The notes: generated by a model not told the origin, from the sequence alone. Shown: positions 22,728 to 35,442, numbered from the stretch's first letter. The stretch: DNA of 64,000 nt from Siphonodentalium dalli (GCA_032622095.1 CP136064.1:43358989-43422988), one strand, 5' to 3'. Numbers and translations: made by a program.

Positions 22728-24313
22728 CGCGAGAGATATAGCGAAAAGCAAGGTCTCATACAATGGTTAAATCTAGACTTTTTGGGCGCAAAGAAACGGA
22801 AGAATAAGGCAATTTTTCTGCACTATTTATCTTGAATGGCGTGATATATGTGTACACTACACTGTACAATGAAATTTAATAGCGACGAATTGATTATGTG
22901 ACCTTTCCTAGAAGCCGAAATATATGTGCTCATAGCAGTATCACTAATGTGACCGGTCATCGTTTCTTTTGATATATACACCATCACACCTTTCAAAATG
23001 CACTGCCATAGAGCAGTATGAAATATTCATAGAGTAATGGGTGAATTGTGTAGATTATATTATCCGTGTTTTAAAATATTAGTCATAGTTGCCTAAGATC
23101 AAGTAATAAAACACGTATATTTCGCTTTTATCACAAGAATGCATGGTGGTATACTATGAAAGCAATACAATCTTCAAAAAATTCTAAACTTGACAAAAAT
23201 TGCCCACATACTCTGTGACAGAGACAGTCTTTATACCTGGAAATAATATTTGGTTATATCCACCAAGGTCACATATACGTGAAGGGTACTATGTTTTCTG
23301 AAACCGCATTACTGTGTGTATCCCTTCTCCATAATGTTACACATATCTGAACTAACATCCATAAATAGCAACATTGAGTCAATGCTGAAATAACAGCTTT
23401 AAACGCTGATCACCTGATATTTTGCACAAGTTCATGAGTGGTTTTGGCAAGATATCTTCAAACAACAAAATACGGAAAACTGATATTGTACATTGCGTAA
23501 TAGCATATTGCAGTTGCAAGTTGCCGACTGAAGTAAGTTGAACAAATTGTCTACTAAGACATCGGTTTGGAAGTAGCACGAAAATTAGTCGTATATAAAA
23601 TGTACGACGTACTGTCTATTTGATATGGCGTGATGGATGCTAATCTTTTGAAGATGTGGCGGTTTCTTTGTAATATAATAAGCATTGCAGCATACGTGTA
23701 TGGTTTATTATCACGGACAGTGCTGAAAAATCCGGAAATGTAACTACTCTTTATTCCGCAAGGATATGCATTTAAGTTTCTGTGTTACATTCAATAATTT
23801 ATCATCACGTCGAATGAAACTACCATACCATGTGTGGCGAAACATTACTTCGTATGTTGCATGCCCGAAATTATTATTTTTGGCCCGACTGTAAACAGAA
23901 AACCCGAAATGTTAAACTCGTAAATCATTGGGTTTGACTTGCGTTGCAATGACCGATAAATCCTCCATATAGATCTGTTTTAATGATATGTGTACCTTTA
24001 AAGATATTTAACAACAGTCTTGTATATTACTAATACGTATTTTACCTACTAGGCGGTTATACAATAAGTTCCTTTCGTCTTGGCTTAACTTAGTGGTTGC
24101 GGCCATTTGACAGCCATTTCATGACCGCGGTTGTATTATTCTGATCGTGTCACTATATTCGCTCTCGTACTCCTATGTCACATAGACTGGTATAACTGCG
24201 TAATGCATATGACTAGATTGGACAAAATAGAAGAGCAAAATACGACCAGATCGTTGACAACCAGTTTTGGGGGTAGGTTTATGTTTTAACAAGTTTTGAC
24301 CACTTATGATATG
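22728..24313. other. No recognisable gene
   Basis: Unassigned AT-rich DNA. The 66-codon ORF on the - strand at 23,379-23,579 has no motif. Confidence 0.45.
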
Positions 24314-24826
24314 CGTACTTGCTAATTCTGCCTATTATAGCAACGCATTGGTGTCTGTGTAGTTTTTTTTAAATAGATAGCGCGTGTCTATGTTTAAGAA
24401 GCCCGAGAAATCCGACATCGAATACAACAGTTTTCCTTCGAAATCGTCATTGTTTTGGCTCAGTGTTTTATTTCATATCCATATCTGCGAAATTCATTCG
24501 AAGTTTTCCTTTGAATGGGTGTCTTTGATTCGAGAATTGTGTACCGAACAATATTGAGTGCTTTTGTATACGTTTCGTACTTGCTAATTCTGCCTATTAT
24601 AGCAACGCATTGGTGTCTGTGCAGTTTTTTTTAAATAGATGGCGTGTGTCTATGTTTAAGAAGCCCGAGAAATCCGACATCGAATAAAACAGTTTGGAAA
24701 TCGTCATTGTTTTGGCTCAGTGTTTTATTTCATTTGAATGGTTGTCTTTGAATGGGTGTCTTTGGTTCGAGAATTGTGTACCGAAAAATATTGAGTGCCC
24801 TTTGTATACGTTTCGGCTGAAAAATT
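24314..24826. repeat. ~262-bp tandem duplication
   Basis: Copies 24,314-24,575 and 24,576-24,826 both run from cgtacttgctaattctgcct to gagaattgtgtaccgaa...gtatacgttt. The second has small deletions (the ccttcg and catatccatatctgcgaaat stretches are missing or altered). Confidence 0.9.
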
Positions 24827-26148
24827 GTTACAGCATACAATTATTTCCATGATTATGAATTTTTTTTTTAATTATATGGACAAAATTAAGTAACCCGGAA
24901 AGCTCAACTCGGATTTTAAGTGACTTTTCGTGACGCGTCCGCGATGTTGTGGCCTAAATAATATAAAGCTTTCCCAGATTTATTTCCTTCCTTTTAACTT
25001 TCATGTCTAATGCGCCTGGACTATAATTATTTAGGTAATCTAAAATCGTTTTACCAATTCTATGTAACATATATAGATATAACCTGTGTTTCGCAGTCGA
25101 CTTTGATTCCAAAAGCTAGATGATTATGAATCACTGATAAATCTGAACATGGTGACGTCAGAGAAAGACAGAAGCCCCATTCAATTATAAAATGATCAGA
25201 CGGTGCATATGCCTGACGTTCTGTTCCTTGGTGTTCAGATCAGTGAGTCGAATGCAGCCCTTGTAATGGCGTTGCTGCATGATATATCTGACACATCAAT
25301 GGCTTCTATGGCGATGTCGAGGCAACCTCCGGCAGGATAAAATGTGGATGTCACATATTTCACTTTATCTTTTCCTCTGTGTTTCATCGCCGGCGCACAG
25401 CTAGACGCCTAAATACCATTTTGATTGAACCCTGGCCAGAATATTGCATGAATCATGGGGATCTTTGACGTTGCGGTGAAAAGGAGATCAGACAATCTTT
25501 GTTTTATAGGAAGTTATTATAGACAGATCTTAATAGTTTGCAGGCCAAAAAGCACAATAAAGCCGCTTAACTCACACGGGGTTCTGCTTCGATAGAAATA
25601 AAATCATATTGATGTCTGGCTATAGCTCCCATTTGTGGGATTCTGTAGAATAAAGCATAATTAATTGCGTGTACAGAAATTATTCAATTGTTATATCCTT
25701 GTGTGATGTCTACCATCAAAGTCGCATGCGTGCTGCTAACGGCCTTTATTGTGCATTGCACTGGAGGTCCGTTCACCGGAAACGTCGCATCGCAGGTCAG
25801 TGCAACCATCATTTAATGCTTGTGCAACGTGGGTGTCGTCTGCGTGTTGATATCATGTTGCAAGCGGTGTGTGTTCACATATTCTCGAGGAGTTAAACAG
25901 GATTCATATTTTGTATTCAGATATTTGCTACTTCACGAAGTTTCATTCAATTTCAACCTTCACACGTTCAGGTATGCACAATATATTAACTGGCTGATAA
26001 TCAGCCTCTCTGAAAGCTGACGAAAACCCTATCAGGTGTACGTCTACAGATATGTGCTTTAAATTAGTTTCCGTATTCCCTCCATTTCATTGGTAGTGGG
26101 GCAGAACATGCACGATTTCATTGGTTAGTGGCGAAACAGATTATTTCA
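24827..26148. other. No recognisable gene
   Basis: Unassigned sequence. Short ORFs at 25.7-26.0 kb overlap in two frames and have no domain. Confidence 0.45.
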
Positions 26149-26677
26149 TTAAAGGCAGGGCGGCGTTCGTTGCAGAAATATTCATATTTGTTCAAATCGC
26201 CATCAACAGAAGGAATATTAAAATATATAGAGTTTTGTTCATATGCCAACCATAATCAGCGCGTAAATAGTATTGTCGTCAAGACGTACAATTGTGTACA
26301 CAAACAAGAGCCTGTTCGTGTTACATAAGTTTTGCTTCTGTTTACATAACGCAGGGCAATTCTATTGGTTAATCACACACAAATGACATAAGCGCTCTGT
26401 ATTATTTCCATATCAGGAAAACAGTAAAAAAAAAAAAACGCTCGTTATGTTTACCATATCCGGATCTAAACAAAAGCCAGGTTATATAACGTTTTTTTGC
26501 TTTTGTTTACATAACAAAGGAAACACATCTGACAATAACATACTGTTTATGCCATATTTCTGATTGGTATAAGCACGAAGTCTGTCTATATTTTACTTTT
26601 CTTTCTGTTTATGGCGGTTTTTGACGGAGTGAATATTTTAACAGCATACCCACCGCCAAAGCCGCTCGTATCTTTAA
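26149..26677 (-). mobile_element. TTAA MITE, old diverged copy
   Basis: TTAA at 26,149-26,152 and 26,674-26,677. The interior follows the family in reverse (catatttgttc, gcgtaaatagtattg, caagagcctg, ggttaatcacacacaaatga, gtttaccat, ggcggtttttgac, cccaccgccaaagcc), with many substitutions and an A-run. Confidence 0.85.
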
Positions 26678-27651
26678 CAAGACAGAATCCAATCTCTACA
26701 TAAAGCAGACCACACTGACAGACACTGAGATCAGCGGTCAATAACATGTTGACATGTTTCCCACGCATTGTCAAAAACAACTAATGTTGTAAAACTGAAT
26801 ACAGTGATATATCCATAATTCATTATTCTCATCGCAATCTAGGAAACATCATCTTCGAGATTTGATCAGTCAATGATATTAATGACTTTTTTTTTCTTTC
26901 GCATCTTTTTGCTTTTATAACTAACTATGATTTTCACACACATTTACAGCGCCAGGAATGCACTTCATATTTGATTACGTCATCTGGGGAATGTCGTAGA
27001 AATGAAAGTAATTTTCGTCTGGTTTTCAAAGAGACTGGCCGATAATCCGTTAGGCTCAAACGTCTGGTGATATTCAACGATCGACAACCCTATATACATT
27101 AACTAATGCTTTTGTCACATATAGCTGACTTTGATTGAACATATATACTTATAAGGTAAACTCAGTTTAAATGATCTAAGCACAAGTACAAGACGTCCAT
27201 ATGTACCTCAGTTAATATAATATTACAAAGGATTCGTGTAACAATAAAGAAGATGATATCGACAGCACAACACAAATACAACTTGATCTGGAAAATAAAT
27301 ATGGAGACAAATGGTCACATGTGTTCTCAATTTATTTCAATCTATTGGACACTCTCATCGTATGATAATACATATTGAGATGAACGGTATCATAATTCAG
27401 TGCAATTCACAATAATATGTAAGAATATATTGGTATATAGCATATAGTGGTGATATTAATATACCGTAAATCATAATTATCTATACGAATAAACGGGATA
27501 GTATGTGTGTATTCATAAGCAAGGTTTGGGTGCATCGGCAGCCATTCGTGTAGATAAAACAATATACAATGATTTTTTATTTCGCCAGGGAGTGGAAATA
27601 GACGTGGAGGGGGTAACACGTTGTTAATCATAAGGAGCGGTTTATCTCACT
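26678..27651. other. No recognisable gene
   Basis: Unassigned AT-rich DNA. The - strand ORF at 27,407-27,631 (74 codons) has no recognisable motif. Confidence 0.45.
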
Positions 27652-28550
27652 AAAAACAAGAGCATCGATAGGGCGTGGCAAAATACGCCCTTTAGCTATT
27701 TCGAATTGTACTACTGCTATATAAAATAATACTTTGGGCTTACATTTGAAGAATATCTGATATACCTATAATTTCAATGCCAAAATGCGGTCAAATTCTA
27801 AGTCGAAAAATGGCTGTAACTCATGTGAAAATAATTAGACAGAACATATATTCGAATTTGGCCTGTAGTTTTAGCCGGGAAATACACATACCAGCTTTGG
27901 TTCATATCAAATAATAAAAACTGGAGTTATCGGTCGGAAACCGAAATGTTATCAAATTGGTCAAAAAAGGGCTGTAACTCACACTAAAATAACTGGACGG
28001 AACCCATACTCGAACTTGGCCTGTATCGTTAGCTGGGAAATACACATGCCAACCTTGGCTCAGATCAAAAAATCCAAACTGGCGTTATCGACCGGAAACC
28101 AAAAATGTTAACAGATGGTCAAATTATAAGTCGAAAAAAGGGCCGTAACTCATGTACAAATAATTGGACGGAACCCATATTCGAACTTGGCCTGTAGTCT
28201 TAGCTGGGAAATACACATACCAACTTTGGTTCAGATCAAATAATCCAAACTGGAGTTATCGGTCGGAAACCAAAAATATTAACAGACGGTCAAATTCTAA
28301 GTCGAAAAAGGGCCGTAACTCATGTAAAAATAATTGGACGGAACCCATATTCGAACTTGGCCTGTATCTTTAGCTGGGAAATACACATACCAACTTTGGT
28401 TCAGATCAAATTATCCAAACTGGAGTTATCGATCGGAAACCAAAAATGTTAACGGACGGACGGACAGACAGACGGCTAGACGGACGGACGGACGGACAGA
28501 CTGATTATATAATAGGACCTTTTTTTCAAAAAGAGCGTATAATTAATAAC
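27652..28550 (+). mobile_element. Pearl-like tandem-core element
   Basis: Starts near taaaaacaagagcatcgata with a hairpin, agggcgt-ggcaaaat-acgccct. It then has four core units of about 160-170 bp starting near 27,790, 27,960, 28,115 and 28,285 (aagtcgaaaaagggccgtaa, ggacggaacccatattcgaa, tagctgggaaatacacat, gagttatcggtcggaaacc), an (ACGG)n-type tract at 28,450-28,500, and a 3' part, actgattatataatagg. The order 5' part, tandem core, tetranucleotide tract, 3' part is that of bivalve pearl and fly DINE-type non-autonomous elements. Small ORFs inside repeat with the core and are not genes. Confidence 0.65.
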
Positions 28551-29029
28551 TTTTTCATAGCTATCATACCACTAAAGTGAAAAATAGTTCATGAAGTTTT
28601 ATTACTTTAAGTCGACTGTAGTAATATGGTTTGATATATTTCAATCTCAGATATCTTATCCGCGGGCATATAAGAGTGGTGTCGAATTCGTCCCCAACCG
28701 CTTCCATACGTAAGGTGCATTTCCTATCGTAATACGAGGTATTTATCCACGAACCAGTTTCCACTGGCAATTTATGGTTTCTAGTAATGAATCTTAGGAG
28801 GGTCACCGACGGCGCTGTTGTCATCTAAGTATATATATTTCGGTCTGCCGAAGTTCGGTTTTATACATCTATAAAACGCAGATTTGTTTGATGCATCCAA
28901 AGACGAATATCATTCGGGTTATGTATGCATCCACGAGTTTCTGTTTTACAGCACAAGAATATAGTTTGACACTACTCACTGATTGATTCTGCCATGTATA
29001 AAACATACCTATATTATTTAGTTATTTAG
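28551..29029. other. No recognisable gene
   Basis: Unassigned sequence between the tandem-core element and the second retrotransposon relict. Confidence 0.4.
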
Positions 29030-30092
29030 TGCGTACGAACAAATTTTAGCCATGGGATATTTACTTGATTATGCCATAATGAAGTATAGGATACAGGGGA
29101 GGCTGGTACTATCCATAGTTATTATTTTGCTCTGGTATATTAAAGGGTTTGCCTTAATTTTCGTCACGATTGGTACATATAGGATTCCCAGATATCCGAA
29201 TATAAATGTTTGAGAAGTCAACGTGTTCAAGATAAAAACAAAACGTAGAAACCATGTTTCTATTTTTCTGAAACATTCAAGGTTTTCAAACCCCAGATCT
29301 CGGCGCCGTATGTAATGATGGGTACAATAGATGTTTAATAAACTTCGAGTATAGATTCATCCAATAGATGGTTACTGCGGGTGTGTTAATTAATGAGTAC
29401 ATGTACATCGCCTATTTAGCGATATTACATCAGTTTCTAAACTTTCTTCTTTCTCTGGTGAAGCTACCTGATTTGTCGAACTCCGATCCGCGGTATTTAT
29501 AGTTGTTTACAACTTCTATTTTTCTAAGTTTAAACTAAATTGTGCCTCCTTAATTTTCTTACGACTTCTTCCGAATATTACACCATTTGTTTTCGAGAGG
29601 TTTATTTTCATCTTCCAAATATCGGAATACTCACGAATTTATTTAATGAATGTTGGAGCCCTTCCTTTGTGTTCGATATATGTCCGCACAGAATGAGCGG
29701 TTTAAGATAAAAGCCGGTGTCCGAATTTCTAATTTTGTGCAAGTTGAAATCGTTACACATACATATCATAAGGTATTCATGTAAGTCATTTAGAACAAAG
29801 AATCGAGGAAAGGCGTCTCCTTGTTTCAAGACTACGTAGCTGTCAAAGGACGTTAATGTCGTTTCGCGATTCTTTACGCACAATTTCATATTGTGATACA
29901 ATCTTTTAGTAACTCGCGGAACTTTGACTGAAAGGTTGTAACTGTGTAGCTTGGTCCAAAGGCCTTCTCTATCAACTCGATCGAAAGCTTTGGAGAAATT
30001 AACACATCCACAGAATAGGTTCTCCCTGTTGATATTTTGCTTGTTTGATAATGGTGTAAAGATTGAACATACATGTACATGTATGATCTATA
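29030..30092 (-). pseudogene. Second retrotransposon: reverse transcriptase palm to C-terminal region
   Basis: In - strand order: NLYTIIKQAKYQQGEPI (30.0-30.06 kb), leading toward a motif A region in which only the SKAFD-like remains survive in another frame; LYHNMKLCVKNRETTLTSFD (29.85-29.9 kb); LKQGD and ndLHEYL (motif B and after). A frame change leads to ISNTKEGLQHSLNK, DIWKMKINLSKTNGVIFGRS and KIEVVNNYKY (thumb), then SIVPIITYGAEIWGLKTLN near 29.3 kb. The YADD box itself is not visible, lost in the damaged stretch around 29.7 kb. Confidence 0.7.
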
Positions 30093-30100
30093 GTGCAGTA

Positions 30101-31359
30101 CACAGGTCCCCAGAACAAAAATTGACCCCAGCTCCAATAGTGCTTAATCCTTAACTTGGCCCGGCCTAATTTGTTATCATTTTTACAAAGTCCACAATCA
30201 GGTTCAAAATACACAAAATTTTTGTTACATAAATGCCTCATATATAGGTAGAAATATATGTTATTACTCTTCAATTTGATGTATCCCCTATACAAATTGG
30301 TTGAGAAAAACTATGGTTATGAGCACAGGTCTGACGGAAACCTGCTGTAAAAGTTTACTCGTTCGAGATGGTGTCCGCTAAACTGGATCAAGTAGTCCGG
30401 TTTTAATACCGACTTTCGCTTCAAAAACACGCTCAACGGTAAGTAGAATATATATTATACACCAGTAGAAGCGGAATTGTTTACTGACCCACCCAAACTA
30501 ATCATGCCACACCACGGCATCGTATCTCTCGTATTTATTGAAAAAATTAGTTTCATAAACCCGGAAGCAAATTGCAATTTTCCACAAACCGGCCATTTTG
30601 TAAAATATTGTAAGCAAGTCGAAATGACGTAACACTAATTTGTCATGGGCCAAATATAAATCAAATATATAACGAAGTAGTGTATATACGCTCTAAATAT
30701 ATATTAAGTTATATTCTTGTCCATATATGTATGTTTTCAAAACGGCATTCGTGTTAGTTCAGTCTTTGTGTATTTATTTAATTTTTATAACTATATATTG
30801 TGTTGCATAAGAACTCTAAATGGTACTCATAGCAGACTCGCACAAAATGGCTGGTTTTGGAAAATTTCACTTTGCTTCCGGGTTTATGAAACTGAATTTT
30901 TCAATAAATACGAGAGATACTTTTTCCGAGATGTGGCGTGATTGGTTTGGATGGGCTAGTAAACAATTCCGATTCTAATTATGTATAATATATATTCTAC
31001 TAACCGCGGGTTGTGTTTTTGCAGCGCAAATCAGTGTAAAAAATCGCACTCTCTGACCCAGTTTAGCGGACACCATCTCGAACGAGTGAAATTTTACATT
31101 CGGTTTGCGTCAGACCTGTGCTCATAAGAGGAGTTTTTCTTAACCAATTTTTACACGGGATACATCAAATTGAAGAGTAATAATATACCTTTCTACATAT
31201 GTATGAGGCATATGTATCAAAAATTATTTATATATATTTTGAACATGATTGTGGACTTTGTGAAAATGATAAAAAATTAGGCCGGGCCAAGTTGGATACC
31301 TTTCTATAGGATTAAGTATTATTGGGGGTGGGGGTAATTTTTTTTTCTGGGGACCTGTG
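30101..31359. mobile_element. 1.26-kb fold-back element with 8-bp target duplication
   Basis: The ends CACAGGTCCCCAG (30,101) and its complement (to 31,359) are flanked by gtgcagta at 30,093-30,100 and 31,360-31,367, an exact 8-bp duplication. The arms remain complementary for about 500 bp (aacttggcccggcctaattt, tttagcggacaccatctcga, agtagaatatatattataca, ataaacccggaagcaaa), leaving a unique centre of about 240 bp (30,604-30,844). Eight-base duplication and CA-starting ends are consistent with hAT. No transposase. It sits within the RT ORF just after GFRKGY, so its insertion postdates that element. Confidence 0.9.
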
Positions 31360-31367
31360 GTGCAGTA

Positions 31368-32235
31368 CCCTTTGCGAAAGCCAGCTTGGAATTCTGATTG
31401 GGGGCGATTTAGTTCCATGGAAGCAGATACACGTTAGGATACTCGTAAACACTTTTGACAAAAACCTCGATAGTGCTATTCCGTGGTAGTTGTCGGGGTT
31501 TGAAGTCGTTCTTATTTTTGAAGATGGGGCTAATGACACCAATATTGCAGTCAGTTGGAATAACACCTGTATCGAATATAATATTAATAAAGTAAGATGT
31601 ATGAAAGTCAACTAGAAATGGCCAGCTATGTTTAGTAAATGAGTTATTAGCATTGTAAAATCCCGGGCTTTGCCTGATTTCAACGATTTAACGACGTTCT
31701 CTATTTCGGTTTTAGAATTTGGCCCACTCAAAAAGTTGTCATCTGTCGTGATACCGGGTTGGACTCTGGTGGGATAATTGGTTTGGCTGACTCCTGTATC
31801 TGCCATAGCCGATAACGCGAGTTCTTCGTTTTCGTAGTGAGATCTAACGTTCTCTACTGTGGGTCGTGATAGTTCACGCGATTTTTTGTGTCCACTAATA
31901 TCATTAAGAAGTTCCAGAAATCTTTGCTGGAATTAGTGCGAAAGTAATGTACTTTGTTCATATACCGCATTATATTTCATTTTACTCCTGGTTAATGCCA
32001 TTTTGTATAGTTGTCTACTTTTAATTATATCTGATTTGTTGACGACAGTTGGGTTTATACGGTATCGTTTACGTTCTCTTCTATTCGCCGCGAGTATATT
32101 TTTATTGGAAATTTATAAGCGAGAAGCACTCAAACCTGTAAAATGTGTGGGGATAAGTGTTTTGTTAATTTCGATATTTGTTTTGCGTTTTATAAGCTTA
32201 AACCGGCAACTAAACCATATAATTCGATGGTCCAG
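31368..32235 (-). pseudogene. Second retrotransposon: linker and reverse transcriptase fingers
   Basis: From about 32,235 down: RRERKRYRINPTVVNKSDII, YKMALTRSKMKYNAVYE, FWNFL / NDISGHKKSRELSRPTVENV, then (31,612-31,806) GVSQTNYPTRVQPGI and EIENVVKSLKSGKA, the position of the 'LKxGKAxGPD' motif. Next come PIFKNKNDF-like remains, NYHGIALSRFLSKVFTSIL and SEFQAGFRKGY at 31.38 kb. At least three frame changes. Joins to 30,092 once the inserted element is removed. Confidence 0.7.
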
Positions 32236-32430
32236 CTAAACCAGGTTTACGTAGGCTAGACCTGAGATGACGTATCGGTCTCTTGTGGAGCGCGGTTTTG
32301 AAGGGTGGAGCTGGAAATAATCTCGAGCGAGGGCGTGTCTAAGAGACGACTGCCGACTGGTATTATCGTGTCACAGTTGATCAATTCAAACGCGAGCGTT
32401 GCTCAGGTGTGATTGTACCAATGGGACTAA
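32236..32430. other. No recognisable feature
   Basis: Short unassigned stretch upstream of the second tandem-core element. Confidence 0.4.
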
Positions 32431-33640
32431 GGATACCCCCCGTGTTTTAAAATACTAAGATGTTTCACATGTTAGTAAACATTTAGTTCAAATAATAAAA
32501 TAACAGTTCTCATTGCAGGTGCACAACCCTAACCCTAATCTTAAACCGATTGACCGAAAAATGTAGGAATAAAAGCTCGGACAAAATTATGGATTTTTTT
32601 ACCTTGTGCCAATGCATTCTCTTATATATGCGAGTCGACCATAGGTCGCCTCGCATATATAAGAAAATGCATTGGCCTAACAATTTTTTACAATTTTAAT
32701 AATTTGTTCTTGTATTCTTTAACAATTTTATAATTTCACCCATACAGAGCCCCAGACAAACATGAGCAGACGACACTCTTCTATATGTTTCTATAGGGTA
32801 ATGGATGTTTTTTATTTTATGTTCTAAAAATTGTAAGAAACATTTATTAAAAAAATGATAACAAATTGTTAGGCCAATGCATTCTCTTAAATATGCGAGG
32901 CGACCTATGGTCGACTCGCATATATAAGAGAATGCATTGGCACAGGGTAAAAAAATCTAAGTCGAAAAAGGGGAGTAACGCCACAAAATAAGTCGGACAA
33001 ACGTCATAATAGCACGTGCACATGTTCACATGGTACTAAATATCAGTGCCAAGATTAAAAACAATTGACCTAAAAATGTAGGAATAATAGCTCGGACAAA
33101 ATTATGCATGTTGCAAACAGAATTTCTCAGTCGAAAAAGGGGGATAAGTCCACCAAAGATTGTCGGACAGACGTCATAATCGAAGGTGCACAGGTTCCCA
33201 TGGTACTAAATATCACTTCCAAGAATAAAAACAATTGACCTAAAAATGTAGGAATAATAGCTCGGAAATAAATATGCATGTTGCAAAAAAAATTCTCAGT
33301 CGAAAAGGGGGGATAAGTCCACCAAAGATTGTCGGACAGACGTCATAATCGCACGTGCACATGTTCCCATGGTACTAACTATCTGTGCCAAGTTTTAAAA
33401 ACATTGACCAAATAATGTAGGAATAAAAGTTCTGACAATATTATACATGTTGCGAAATTTTTCGCATGTGCCTAGGTTCCCATGGTGATTGTTGTCTGTG
33501 CCAAGTTTCACGGAAATTGATCAAAAACGACTTAGAAAAACTCCGGACAAATTTGTGTCCACGGACGGACGACGGACGGAACGACAGACGGACAAGCTGA
33601 TTCCAGTATACCCCCCACAACTTCGTTGCGGGGGTATAAT
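32430..33640 (+). mobile_element. Pearl-like tandem-core element, second family
   Basis: Core units of about 170 bp: cagtcgaaaaagggggataa near 32,955, 33,125 and 33,293; aaaaatgtaggaataatagc near 32,560, 33,073, 33,243 and 33,413. Then an ACGG/GACG tract (33,550-33,597) and a terminal hairpin, ataccccccacaac-ttcg-ttgcgggggtat (33,608-33,637). The core words resemble those of the 27.6-kb element but the sequence is different. A palindrome-ended element (32,592-32,957) interrupts it. The 5' edge is approximate. Confidence 0.65.
32592..32957. mobile_element. Palindrome-ended miniature element, copy 1
   Basis: 366 bp. The outer ends are gattttttta-cc and its complement. Just inside each end is a 67-bp near-perfect palindrome (32,609-32,675 and 32,874-32,940): ccaatgcattctcttatata-tgcgagtcgacc meeting its own complement. 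So each end can fold into its own hairpin, and the two ends are also complementary to each other. The middle (gagccccagacaaacatgag, ttgtaagaaacatttattaa) is AT-rich and non-coding. Confidence 0.85.
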
Positions 33641-33647
33641 AATTTAA

Positions 33648-33978
33648 TCACAACTGTCAATACACATAATACTATAAAACCATTGGCTGTACCACATTTA
33701 GCTATGAGAGTTATTTCTCAATAACCTAATTTCTTGATTAATTCTGCTATTGAAATGACACCACTCATAGCATTATCGTGCTATATGACCACGCCTATAT
33801 ATGTATACCGCGTGCCTAAAATGTATATGAAAACGATTAGATTTTCTGCGATATAAACGGGGATTCCAATGCTACATACTTCAGGCAGTATACTCCGCTG
33901 GCATTAAATTTGCTGCTAATTACCCAAAAGTACTTAGGTGCACAAGTAACTAAAACAAGACTCGACCCAGCAATCAAG
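33648..33978. repeat. Direct repeat ~330 bp, copy 1
   Basis: Shares with 34,918-35,240 the run of ataccaaaaccattgg, tttcttgattaattctgcta, ttgaaatgacacc, cctaaaatgtatatga, gcgatataaacggggattcc and ggcagtatactcc. A further matched block (ggttataacttcataaccca ... atgtgaaata) follows at 34,013-34,085 and again at 35,520-35,588. Confidence 0.85.
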
Positions 33979-34174
33979 CTGACATTTTCAAAGAAATGAA
34001 GTTTCATATTCGGTTATAACTTCATAACCCAACACATCCTCGCACAAATAGGCACATAATCGACCTATAATGTGAAATATGAACATAATGTGATTATTTT
34101 ATTCTAAAATAAGCAGGTAATGTACTCATACCCGTTGTTTCGTTTTATTGCGCGGGCCACGATGAAAACACATG

Positions 34175-34674
34175 TTAAAGGCACGTGAGGCCTTAATTGT
34201 CGAAAATGTCATATTTGTTCCAAACACCGTAAACAGAAAAACATTGAAACGCATACAGTTTCATTAATATATACCATGACCATCGCGTAAACAGCATGTT
34301 ATCATAAATACCTACTATATTTTACCTAAGCAAGAGGCTGATTGAGTTACAGAGTACAGCACAATTCTACTGGCTAATCACACACAAATGACATAAACGC
34401 TCTTTATTAGTTCCATATCAGGAATTCACCAACAATAACGCTCTTTATGTTTACCATCATAATATAAACAAACACCAGAAAAGTAACTTTTTATGCCTTT
34501 GTTTACATAACAATGGTTAAACATATGAGAATACCATACTGTTTATGCGATATTTCTTATTTATATACGGACAAAGTCTGTCTACAATTTGATGTTCTTT
34601 CTGTTTGTGGCGGTTTTTGACGGGTGGAAATATTTTCACAGGATACCCACCGCCAAGGCCAACCGTACCTTTAA
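34175..34674 (-). mobile_element. TTAA MITE, young copy
   Basis: 500 bp, reverse orientation, TTAA at 34,175-34,178 and 34,671-34,674. By eye identical to the copies at 21,441 and 55,177. It lies between the two ~330-bp direct repeats. Confidence 0.9.
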
Positions 34675-34917
34675 AGAGTGTACTCCTGAACAGTCGTGAG
34701 ATTGCATACTTGTGTCGTCCGCACATAATCTGCTCAGAATCGTCTCATTATTAGTGGATAATGTGACTAAAACGCTCTCATTTTCATGATCTCGTTACCA
34801 TAAAATGCAAATATAGTCATATCCAGGATGCGAGGCATCGTATCATGTATATGAGAATACAGTTGTTGAGGTCAGCAATACAATTTTAGCACTAATTGGG
34901 AAATTGTGGTAAATATA

Positions 34918-35240
34918 AATAATTTAATAATAAGCTGTTAATCCACATAATAATACAAAACCATTGGTTGTCACACATTTAGCTATTATTTAGTTATTTC
35001 TCGGCAACCTAAATTTCTTGATTAATTCTGCTATTGAAATGACAGCGCTCATAGCAGCATTGTGCTATATCACCGCGCCTATATACCGCGTTCCTAAAAT
35101 GTATATGACAACTATTCGATACTTTCTGCGATATAATCGGGGATTCCGATGCTGCCTCAAAAACCCTTCAGGCAGCATACTCCTCTGCCATTAAATTTAC
35201 TGCTGATTACCCATCAGTCCTTATGTGCATAAGCAACTGT
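34918..35240. repeat. Direct repeat ~330 bp, copy 2
   Basis: Collinear with 33,648-33,978 at an offset of about 1.27 kb, with moderate divergence and a small insertion (cctcaaaaaccc). Likely a local duplication or two copies of an unnamed element. Confidence 0.85.
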
Positions 35241-35442
35241 GCTGTTCGCTATAACGACAACATTTGATCACTCGATAATTGGACGTTTGATTGATTGACA
35301 GCATTTCAACTTTGGGTGCGTCTTTTCGTCAAAGGTTATCACTCCTTTTATACTTATACCTTCTGCTTATGGTGGTTTTCTTGTTGAATGACGGATTAAT
35401 ATAAGTTATAAGAAATAACTCTTGTTTCGATTAAGTTTATGA

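Larger units (their letters stand above)
29030..32235 (-). mobile_element. Second relict non-LTR retrotransposon, interrupted
   Basis: Read on the - strand from about 32,235 downward: a basic linker (RRERKRYRINPTVVNKSD), linker/RT start, RT fingers to QAGFRKGY (31.4 kb), then an inserted 1.26-kb fold-back element, then RT motif A remains, motif B region, thumb, and a C-terminal part to about 29,030. The RT type (GFRKGYxTxDH, YxNMKLCVKN, PIITYGAEIWG) differs from the element at 2.2-12 kb, so this is a separate family. Frameshifts throughout. No endonuclease part was recognised. The ends are not defined. Confidence 0.75.

Noticed and set aside
32527-32538. ccctaaccctaa, telomere-like
   Set aside because: Only two units, inside a dispersed element. 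No array and no subtelomeric context.
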